Shown piece by piece: positions 56,479-64,000 of a DNA stretch of 64,000 nt (positions within the stretch are counted from its first letter, which is position 1; each line of letters begins with the position of its first letter). Source of the stretch: Candidatus Bathyarchaeota archaeon (lineage in GTDB: Archaea; Thermoproteota; Bathyarchaeia; 40CM-2-53-6). The notes under the pieces are model-generated. The model was not told the DNA's origin. It saw only the letters and a program-made list of their open reading frames with translations, and did not search any database. The stretch spans positions 1 through 64,000 of the forward strand of contig VBBQ01000025.1 of assembly GCA_005888755.1 (NCBI GenBank), in the 5' to 3' direction. Both the position numbers and the translations under genes were made by a program.

Positions 56479-56863
56479 ATGTAGAGATAAGCTCTGTTAA
56501 TTTGTCGTCGGGCGTCTCTCTGACGTATTAGTCAGGTTTAAGCCCTTGAATCCCTTGTGCTGGCTGTTAAGTCTGACTGGCAATACTGTGTTCCATCATG
56601 CGAGGTGCTTCGTTTGCTGGAGTTGTTCAGGAGGATGGTTAATGAGTCTCTGCGGATAGGTATAGCCAACGATGCATCGTCGCTGAGAGCTCTCGCTACT
56701 CTCCTACAACCAGCTCGCCCAGTACGATTCTCCAAGCTACTACAAGCTCTGCGCAATATCAGGCGCCGCTGGAATACTAGCGGCTAGGAAGAAGTCTATC
56801 CGGAGAGGTTACTCCACTAGGACCCACGAAGAGTTAACAGAATCTAGAAGTATCTATGCGCGC

Positions 56864-57127
56864 TCAGAGGAAGCTGATCGTCGCGTCCTTTCTGCCGATT
56901 CGGACCAGTTTTTCGATCTCTTTGCTGTCTTCCTCGTTGAGTGGGGTGTAGAGCCGGTTGTCGTTGTCGTTGCCTGAGTATCTGCCGGCTATGAGATATG
57001 CGTCCTTGTTCGATTCTTTCAGTACAGTGACACGGTTCAGCGCGTCCCTCGCAGTGTAGAGATAGAGAGGGCTTGGATCGAACTTCTGAACGTCCTTCTT
57101 GGAAAGCTGCTTTTTTTCAATAGGCAC
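56864..57127 (-). CDS. hypothetical protein
   Basis: 87-aa ORF. Confidence 0.45.
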   Translation of the reverse strand: MPIEKKQLSKKDVQKFDPSPLYLYTARDALNRVTVLKESNKDAYLIAGRYSGNDNDNRLYTPLNEEDSKEIEKLVRIGRKDATISFL

Positions 57128-57215
57128 TGATTGAGTCGCCCGCGGCCTACCACGACCGTGATCTTAGTTAAGTCTTCACGACAAAGGGTGCCCCCTATAT
57201 CGAAGCGCTATTGGT

Positions 57216-57536
57216 ATGGCTCAAATGTCGAACGTCGACCCGAGTCGCTCTGATCGAAAAATGAAAATGCCCATGCTCGTATTGGGAGTGGTAGTACTAG
57301 TCGCAGGTCTCGGAACCTGGGGCTACCTTTACTCAATGAACATACACCATACAATTCAGCTCGGAGGCTTAGGCCTGGCAGTCTTGGGCGCGATTATCGC
57401 TGTTGGAGGCGCTATGAAGACGGTAAGTGTCGGAGCTACCACAGGTGCAGGACAGTTCGCCTGTGCAAAGTGCGGTGCCAAGTTCGGCTCGGAAGCCGCT
57501 CTGAACCAGCAGACCAAAGACAAACACGGAATGTAG
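57216..57536 (+). CDS. two-TM membrane protein with C-terminal C2H2-like zinc finger
   Basis: FACAKCGAKFGSEAALNQQTKDKHGM. Confidence 0.65.
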   Translation: MAQMSNVDPSRSDRKMKMPMLVLGVVVLVAGLGTWGYLYSMNIHHTIQLGGLGLAVLGAIIAVGGAMKTVSVGATTGAGQFACAKCGAKFGSEAALNQQTKDKHGM

Positions 57537-57628
57537 CCCACTCAAGCCGCCTCCCTGCAGAAAAGACGACTTCAGCAAGCTTCTCTCGAATTGTCCCTCA
57601 TTTTCTTAGGGTTCTAGCATTCAAGAGT

Positions 57629-58108
57629 TCACCGAATTTTGGCTAGGCGTTCCAAATCTTCGCCGGTAATCTGCATTACACGCCAGTGCTCTCGGAATCT
57701 GGCACCTTGGCGCTGGTATGCTTGGATGGCCAACGCGTTCCAGTCAAGCACTTCCCATCGTATGCCATAGCAGTCTTCATCGAGCGCGATGCGGGCGAGC
57801 TGGATCATGAGCGCTTTGCCGATGCCTCTGCCGCGGAACTCTGGTCGAACGTAGAGATCTTCAAGGTAGATTCCTGCCTTTCCCTGCCAGGTCGAATAGT
57901 GGTGGAAGAAGAAGGCCATTCCCACAGGCACACCGTTCCACTCTGAGATTATCACTCGAAACTTGGGATTAGAGGTGAATCCATCGCGACGCAGGTCATC
58001 TTCGGTGGCATGGACGGCATTAGGCTCCCGCTCATATTCAGCTAGTTCTCGTATGAATGAGAGAATGGTAGGTATGTCTTGAGGATCTGCCTTTCGAATA
58101 TGCAGCAT
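57629..58108 (-). CDS. GNAT family N-acetyltransferase
   Basis: LEDLYVRPEFRGRGIGKALMIQLARIALDEDCYGIRWEVLDWN. Confidence 0.93.
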   Translation of the reverse strand: MLHIRKADPQDIPTILSFIRELAEYEREPNAVHATEDDLRRDGFTSNPKFRVIISEWNGVPVGMAFFFHHYSTWQGKAGIYLEDLYVRPEFRGRGIGKALMIQLARIALDEDCYGIRWEVLDWNALAIQAYQRQGARFREHWRVMQITGEDLERLAKIR

Positions 58109-58242
58109 GGCGATTAGGAGTTGGACTCTAAGATTTCAATCATTTTCTGGAGAATGATTTAAGCACCGAGCGGGCAGACCCCTTCATAGCCTCAGCTAGA
58201 GTTGGTCAGAGAATCGAAGATTCGAGAAGTTTCAGTCTCTTG

Positions 58243-58545
58243 TTAGACCTTGAGCTGGCCTGATCTTCGGAGAGATTCAACTTGTCCTTGGGTGTACCTG
58301 AACATGATGTCACCGCGCTCTGGTTGGAAGTCCCAAGGAGCGACCAGGACTGTATCGCCCATCTTGATCCAGACACGGCGTTTCATTTTTCCCCGAATTC
58401 GACACACTCGGGTGACGCCGTCCGCGCATTCGACCAGTACTCTGTCATAGCCCAGGAGATTCTTGACGGTCCCGTAGAGCTGGCCTGGACCAGGTGTGAG
58501 CATCTCGCTGAGGTTGGCCTCGCTGAGGACCTTTCGCTTACCCAT
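58243..58545 (-). CDS. translation initiation factor aIF-1A
   Basis: YGTVKNLLGYDRVLVECADGVTRVCRIRGKMKRRVWIKMGDTVLV. Confidence 0.93.
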   Translation of the reverse strand: MGKRKVLSEANLSEMLTPGPGQLYGTVKNLLGYDRVLVECADGVTRVCRIRGKMKRRVWIKMGDTVLVAPWDFQPERGDIMFRYTQGQVESLRRSGQLKV

Positions 58546-58614
58546 ACTATCATCCTGCTAGAGCGTAGCGGTAATATTAAAGGTCAAAATGGAGAATCGT
58601 AATCCTAGGACCTC

Positions 58615-59175
58615 CTAGTTTTTCCATTTGACTGAGCAGCCGAAGGGTCTTGTCTCCTGGACTGAAGGCTTGTGGCCTGCGAGGATCGCGTCCAATGCGT
58701 CCCTGAGATCCTTGGTTTTCACCGATTCAGGGTTTCGGTTGTCATCGATTCTACCCTTGTATCGAAGTCGCCTTTGCTGGTCAAACGCGAAAACGTGCGG
58801 CGTACAAATTGCGCCGTATTTCTTGGCGATTTCTTGCGTATCGTCTCTCAAGTAGGGAAAGTTGAAGCCACGTTCTTTAGCCCTCTTGATCATGTTCGGA
58901 TAGCTGTCTTCCGGATAGCCGGTGTCGTCGTTACTGTTTATCGCCACTAGGGTGACTCCTTTCGCTGAATAATCCTTCTGGATCTGAACCATCCGGTCTT
59001 CGTAGGCTTGGACGTAGGGGCAGTGATTGCAGCTGAAGACGACTACCACCGCTTGCTTGTCTGAGAGGCTCTTCAAGCTGTGAGTCTTGCCATCCACTCC
59101 CTTCAATTGAAAATCGACAGCCGACGACCCAAGTGGAAGTCCGACTGATTCAAGGGTTGTAGGTAACGTAGGCAT
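58615..59175 (-). CDS. thioredoxin/AhpC-TSA family protein
   Basis: VVVFSCNHCPYVQAYEDRMVQI (CNHC). Confidence 0.88.
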   Translation of the reverse strand: MPTLPTTLESVGLPLGSSAVDFQLKGVDGKTHSLKSLSDKQAVVVVFSCNHCPYVQAYEDRMVQIQKDYSAKGVTLVAINSNDDTGYPEDSYPNMIKRAKERGFNFPYLRDDTQEIAKKYGAICTPHVFAFDQQRRLRYKGRIDDNRNPESVKTKDLRDALDAILAGHKPSVQETRPFGCSVKWKN

Positions 59176-59241
59176 AGTCGGATTGGAACGAGGAAGGCCT
59201 TAGAAACCTTTCCGACTGTGATTCATTGAGGCCCGGCCGAA

Positions 59242-59952
59242 TTGAAAACACAGGCGATGGTAGGCGTTTCAGGTTTCAGCTATGCTGGGTGGAAAGGAAA
59301 CTTCTACCCGCAGAACCTGAAGAGTGAAGATTTCCTGTCCTATTACGGTCAACGGCTCAACAGTGTGGAAATCAACAGTTCCTTCTACGCTCCTCCGAGC
59401 GTTTCGATGGTAAAATCGTGGGCTGGCAGGACCGGCGACAATTTCCGGTTCTCTTTCAAAGCGCCAAGACAGATCACGCATATCCTGAAACTCGGGAAAG
59501 GATCGGTTGAAGCGACAGAGAGACTTGGGGTGACATTGAGATCTCTTGGAGAGAAGAACGGTCCGGTTCTGTTCCAGCTTCCGCCATATTCGAAACAGGA
59601 CTTGAAGCTGCTGGAAGATTTCCTCGCGAACACTTCCAAAATGCGAGAGAGAGTGTTCGAGTTCAGACATGAATCTTGGCTGAACGATCTCACATATTCA
59701 ACTCTAGAGAAACACGACGCCGATTTCTGCATTGCAGAGACCGAGGATATGAAACCAGTCTTCAAAGTGACAGGAAAAACGCCGTATTTCAGGCTGCGAA
59801 GAGAATCATACGATGAGAAAATGATTGATGACTGGACTGAGCAGATTAGGGAAACGAGTCGGGGGAGCGAGTCTGTCTATGTCTATCTGCGCCACGACGA
59901 AACTGGAGACAATGCCGCTAGGGCGTTGAAGATTCTAGAATCGTTAGCTTGA
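59242..59952 (+). CDS. DUF72 family protein (second copy)
   Basis: VGVSGFSYAGWKGNFYP...NSVEINSSFYAPPS...EFRHESW. Confidence 0.9.
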   Translation: MKTQAMVGVSGFSYAGWKGNFYPQNLKSEDFLSYYGQRLNSVEINSSFYAPPSVSMVKSWAGRTGDNFRFSFKAPRQITHILKLGKGSVEATERLGVTLRSLGEKNGPVLFQLPPYSKQDLKLLEDFLANTSKMRERVFEFRHESWLNDLTYSTLEKHDADFCIAETEDMKPVFKVTGKTPYFRLRRESYDEKMIDDWTEQIRETSRGSESVYVYLRHDETGDNAARALKILESLA

Positions 59953-59999
59953 AAAGAAAGACTCGTAGTCGCCCCACGCAATCGGCTTGAAAGATTATC

Positions 60000-60476
60000 T
60001 TAGGTCGTCTTTGCAGCTGCTTTCTTGAGTTCTTCGTAGTTGGGTTCCTTGGTCGGGTCGTCGCTGACCCATTTGTAGACAACGACTCCATTGTGATCTA
60101 GTATGAAGACGGATCTCTTTGCGACCGTGTATCCTTTGAGGTTGCCGAAGTTTTCGTGGTAGACATTGTAGAGTTTTACAACTTCTCTGTTGTAGTCAGA
60201 GAGGATTGGGAAGTTGAGGTTGTTGTTCTGTGCGAAGGCTTTGTTCGTGAATGGATCGTTGACGCTTATTCCCACGACCTGTGCGTTGATCTTGTTCAGC
60301 TCTTGCATGTTGTCCCGCAAGGTGCACATTTCACGGGTACATACCGAGGTAAATGCTCCCGGAAAGAATGCGAGAACTGTCGCACTATTGGGTTTCAGAA
60401 ACTCGTTAACGCTGCGAGGTTTCCGGTCGGTGTCTGGGAGTGTGAAGGTTGGAGCTTTTTCGCCCTGGCTGACCAT
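60000..60476 (-). CDS. peroxiredoxin
   Basis: FFPGAFTSVCTREMCTLRD...NFPILSDYNREVVKLYNV. Confidence 0.93.
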   Translation of the reverse strand: MVSQGEKAPTFTLPDTDRKPRSVNEFLKPNSATVLAFFPGAFTSVCTREMCTLRDNMQELNKINAQVVGISVNDPFTNKAFAQNNNLNFPILSDYNREVVKLYNVYHENFGNLKGYTVAKRSVFILDHNGVVVYKWVSDDPTKEPNYEELKKAAAKTT

Positions 60477-60618
60477 TCTCAGTCGAGTTGGCCAAGTGTT
60501 TGTGGACGTTTCTAAACCTTACAATCTGTGACAGGAAGGTTGAGTCCAGAAAGGGCAAGAGGGGTCTGGTGAGCTCTAAAAATAAAGTTGGGGAGCCTAG
60601 GAGTGTCTTCTAGGCCCA

Positions 60619-61134
60619 CTAGTCGCCGTTGCCTTGATCGTCCGAGTTGTCCTTATCTTTGTCGTCCGCGCAACCGCTAGCATCATCGGTGTCGTGGCCG
60701 TGAGAGTGAAGCCCGTGACTGTTGGCTGTGTCGTTATCGGTCTTGGTGGAGTGAGTTGCGTCGTGCAACGGGTTGTGTTTGCCTAGAGCTGCCATGAACC
60801 CATGCGCTTTCGCAACAATTGACTTGTCTTGTTTGTCCTGTTTGTCATGTCCTTTTGCAAGATGTTTGCCTTCGTTAGTGTGGCCGCCCGGCCCTGTGCT
60901 GTCCTCAGAAGTACACGTTGTCGGGCTGGTGTCAGTTGAACAGTTACTGGTACAAGTCGAAGCTGGGGTTGTCGTCGTGGTCCCCCCGTTGTTGTTATTG
61001 CCGTTTGTGTTGCCGCCGTTGCTGCTTGAAGCTTGTAACGCTGGACCGTGTAGAAGGAAGGGCACGAGGAAAGCGCCAATTCCCGCGACGATTAGGGCGA
61101 TAGCGCCCACTTTGCGTTTGGTCGATGAATCCAT
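60619..61134 (-). CDS. secreted low-complexity protein (N/G/T-rich, then H/D-rich)
   Basis: Signal peptide plus GGNTNGNNNNGGTTTTTP and GHDTDDASGCADDKDKDNSDDQGN. Confidence 0.6.
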   Translation of the reverse strand: MDSSTKRKVGAIALIVAGIGAFLVPFLLHGPALQASSSNGGNTNGNNNNGGTTTTTPASTCTSNCSTDTSPTTCTSEDSTGPGGHTNEGKHLAKGHDKQDKQDKSIVAKAHGFMAALGKHNPLHDATHSTKTDNDTANSHGLHSHGHDTDDASGCADDKDKDNSDDQGNGD

Positions 61135-61281
61135 TTTTTTCCTATCTCCCTTTTCTTGGAGTTGAAAGCCCGATTGAGAGGGCCGAGTATATGATACAAC
61201 GATTTGAACACCCAGAAAGGTGTCAAACTGTAGCGGCTGCTCTAATTGATCTTTGGGTGTTTGGGAGTGTGAGATTTCGAC

Positions 61282-62565
61282 CTATAGTACTCGGAGAAAG
61301 AGATAGAGGATGATAAGGTTCGGAATCGTTACGAGAAGTCCGACCTTTGAGAATTCAACGAATCCGAATCCTGACCCTCGACTCTCCGCTTCTTCTAATA
61401 CAATCACATTGCTGGCTGCGCCTAGGAGGCTGATGCCTCCAGCCAGCGTGCTGGCACCGGCCAGCGCCATCCAAGGTTTGACATCGGCCCCGGTGAAGCC
61501 TGCGGCTTGCATAGCTTTGATGTAAACTGCGACAAACGGAACGTTGCTCAAGAGCTGGCTGAAGAATGCGCTCGCCAAAATTATCGTGACGATCGAGAGC
61601 CCGGGATCCGATTTGCTGAGAACTGGCAAGTAGATCATTAGGCTTTGGAGAGCGTTTGATTCCCAGAACGCTTGCATCACGATGAAGAGGGAAATGAAGA
61701 AGAGGATAATTCCCCAGTCAACTGATCTTAGGATCTCGCTTCGTCTTCCACTGCCGAGGAATACGATCGTGGCGCCGAGGAGTGAGATGGTTCCGAGGTT
61801 GAAATTTCCCTGAACCCCAAACAGCCCGGCGATGCCGACTAGGAAGAAGCCTAGCACAACTATTCCTGCAGCCCATCCAGAAAGCTTTGCCAGCTTCCGA
61901 TCTTTGATCGCTTCTCTAGGATTAGCCTGGAGTTGTGTTAATGTCGAGTTTGCGAATTCTTTTCTATAGTACCATCTGAGAATTAGATAGGTCGCTCCGA
62001 GCCCTGCCAAGGTCGGCGGGGCAAGATAGTAGAGAAAATCCAGCATGGGGTTTGGAATTCCTGTTGACAGGGCGATCAGAAGGTTCTGCGGATTACCGAT
62101 GGCGGTCATTGTGCTTCCAATGGTTACTCCGAGGGCGAGCGTGATGAGAAAGACTCCAGGTCTGATCCGCAATTGCTTGGCCACACTCAGCATGATTGGT
62201 GTGGCCATTAGCGCCAACGTGTCGTTCACCAGGAACGCCGACATCATGCTTATTCCGACTAGCACCAGGCCGAAGGCTTTCTGCGGCGACTTTGCAACGC
62301 GCAGCAGTCTTAAGGTAAGGTACTCTAGGAGTCCGGAGAGATCCATCGCGGCAACCACCGAGAACATTCCGAGGAGGAAGAAGATCACGTTGAGATTGAT
62401 TGATGCGTAGGCGTCTCCTAGCGGAATTGACCCTGAGAAGATCATTGCGACGGCTCCTGTCATCATGATGGTCCAGACGGGGATGCGAAACCACCGGAGG
62501 TTTCGTAAGACTATCAGGACGTAAACTGCTACGAAGATAGCGATTGGGAGATAGAAGAGGGTCAA
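61282..62565 (-). CDS. ArsB/NhaD-type (ion transporter superfamily) anion permease
   Basis: 12-TM-like sequence with DTLALMATPIMLS, SNVPFVAVYIKAM. Confidence 0.85.
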   Translation of the reverse strand: MTLFYLPIAIFVAVYVLIVLRNLRWFRIPVWTIMMTGAVAMIFSGSIPLGDAYASINLNVIFFLLGMFSVVAAMDLSGLLEYLTLRLLRVAKSPQKAFGLVLVGISMMSAFLVNDTLALMATPIMLSVAKQLRIRPGVFLITLALGVTIGSTMTAIGNPQNLLIALSTGIPNPMLDFLYYLAPPTLAGLGATYLILRWYYRKEFANSTLTQLQANPREAIKDRKLAKLSGWAAGIVVLGFFLVGIAGLFGVQGNFNLGTISLLGATIVFLGSGRRSEILRSVDWGIILFFISLFIVMQAFWESNALQSLMIYLPVLSKSDPGLSIVTIILASAFFSQLLSNVPFVAVYIKAMQAAGFTGADVKPWMALAGASTLAGGISLLGAASNVIVLEEAESRGSGFGFVEFSKVGLLVTIPNLIILYLFLRVL

Positions 62566-62708
62566 CTCAGGCAGAGATCCGACGGGATTCCTTCCAGTCT
62601 AAACAGTGTGGAGCTGCTACGAATTTCTCATCAAGCCGGACTCTCTACGAGAGGTGAGATTCAAATCTAGGCTCTTTTCAGGCCGGGCTCCACTCTGCGC
62701 CAGATGCC

Positions 62709-63104
62709 TTACAGTTCTTCGAGCATCTTCTGGGACCAGAGGAGTGAAGCCTCCGGTTTCTTCGGGGAATCCTTGTCCTTTTTGACTTTCGGCCTGGTAG
62801 GAGGTTTCTCTGGTATGGATGCCTCTGGAATCAGGCCTTTGTTGGGAAGAACTGGTTTGGGGCCTGCAGGGTCTTGGCCCTGTCCGATAACAGCGCCTGC
62901 TGGATCGCGTAGGATACCGTTCTCGTAATAGGCCTTGTAGTGGCCGTTGTAATCGTAGATGAACCCGTCATCGTCCATCCAGGCGATGTTGTGGCCATCA
63001 AAGTCCACAATTCGATGGTCTTTCAGTAGCCTATACCTTGCTGTCCCATTCTCATCCCATATCACATCGATTTCTTCTTCTTCGGCTTCTGGTCCTAGTT
63101 CCAA
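62709..63104 (-). CDS. hypothetical acidic protein
   Basis: 131-aa ORF. Confidence 0.45.
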   Translation of the reverse strand: MELGPEAEEEEIDVIWDENGTARYRLLKDHRIVDFDGHNIAWMDDDGFIYDYNGHYKAYYENGILRDPAGAVIGQGQDPAGPKPVLPNKGLIPEASIPEKPPTRPKVKKDKDSPKKPEASLLWSQKMLEEL

Positions 63105-63445
63105 GTTCGTCTCCTCAACCGGTTATGTGTCAACCTAAGAAGGTTACCGATGATATTGATAGCAAAGTAAAGAACTTGGTGTGATGCGACATTGACTATC
63201 TGAGCACTTCGCTGTCTAACCCGATCACGGTCCAACGTAGATATACTAGTCCAGACGCAAGATCGCACTGAACAGGATTGCCGCGTCAGTCAAGGACTTT
63301 CCGTATTAGGAATCGGCAGAAGAAGACGAACAGGTCTAGAAAGCGTACTGGTTCTAGTCGAAAGATAAGCAACCCTTTCAAGAGCAAACTCAAGAGCACA
63401 CATTAGCCGAAGAATCACTCCCTTGGCGAGAGGGACACGAATGTG

Positions 63446-64000
63446 TTAGCTACCCATTTTGCTAAAGTTGTCCAAGAACGTAACGAAGGACTTCTCCATT
63501 GAAGCCAGGCCACCTGTCGGCCCTTTTTCGTCTATGACAATGTACTCGTTAGGTGAGTGTTGCAGAGCTCCGTGGCCGAGTCCTCCGATCACCACTGGAA
63601 GGTTGAGGGGTTTTCGGTTGAAAAGTGCAAAGGGTGCGCTTCCCGCGATCGTAGGCCACAACTCCGGATCTTTTCCCAATTCCTTGTAGGATTTGATTAC
63701 GGCTTGGGCGGCTGGGCTTTGATAGCTTGTCCGCGACCATCCGTACCCTGATTCCACGACGCGTATCTGGATATCCTTGAAGCCGTAGGCGTCCAGATGG
63801 TTTCTGATCATCGGCATCACGTCATCCTTCCTCATGTTCGGTACAAGTCGAACATCGATTTTGACCGTGATCTTGTAGGGGAGCAGAGTCTTTGTTTCCG
63901 GTCCCGTGTAGCCGCTCACTATGCCGTTGATGTTGAGGGTTGGATCGAAAAGATACTTCTTCAACGCCTCTATTCCGTGGCTGTCGCCGATGAACCTGTC
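63446..64000 (-). CDS. M20 family peptidase, truncated by the window edge
   Basis: VKIDVRLVPNMRKDDVMPMIRNHLDAYG ... GGLGHGALQHSPNEYIVIDE; frame open to 64000. Confidence 0.85.
   Translation of the reverse strand, partial: DRFIGDSHGIEALKKYLFDPTLNINGIVSGYTGPETKTLLPYKITVKIDVRLVPNMRKDDVMPMIRNHLDAYGFKDIQIRVVESGYGWSRTSYQSPAAQAVIKSYKELGKDPELWPTIAGSAPFALFNRKPLNLPVVIGGLGHGALQHSPNEYIVIDEKGPTGGLASMEKSFVTFLDNFSKMGS

Overview
This 64 kb window comes from an archaeal chromosome. The evidence is archaeal ribosomal proteins, RpoD/RpoN, EF-1A, aIF1A, the PolD large subunit and TATA-like promoters. It carries (i) ribosomal protein/RNAP operons (S10, EF-1A; S2-RpoN-S9-L13-RpoD; S4-S13; L14e-Cbf5; L15-SecY-AdkA-EMC3/DUF106-L34e-Cmk), (ii) a mevalonate block with class II HMG-CoA reductase and type I IPP isomerase next to mevalonate kinase and MEMO, and (iii) metabolic, secreted and hypothetical genes. 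I saw no rRNA, CRISPR array or convincing transposon. The main result concerns RNA splicing. All three tRNA genes I find are interrupted by small bulge-helix-bulge (BHB) introns. One tRNA-Leu(CAA) can be folded as three introns of 12, 24 and 58 nt, leaving internal exons of only 9 and 7 nt. The protein-coding gene cbf5 is broken by a 23-nt insertion that folds as a BHB. Its removal restores both the reading frame and the catalytic Asp motif (G-G-T-L-D-P-M-V-T-G-V-L-P). Other observations: secY, rpsI and a VIT-family gene lack any ATG/GTG/TTG start where homology requires one; several intergenic stretches look like structured RNAs; and there is a degenerate ~17-bp tandem repeat. All folds and family calls were made by eye, with no database search or folding software.
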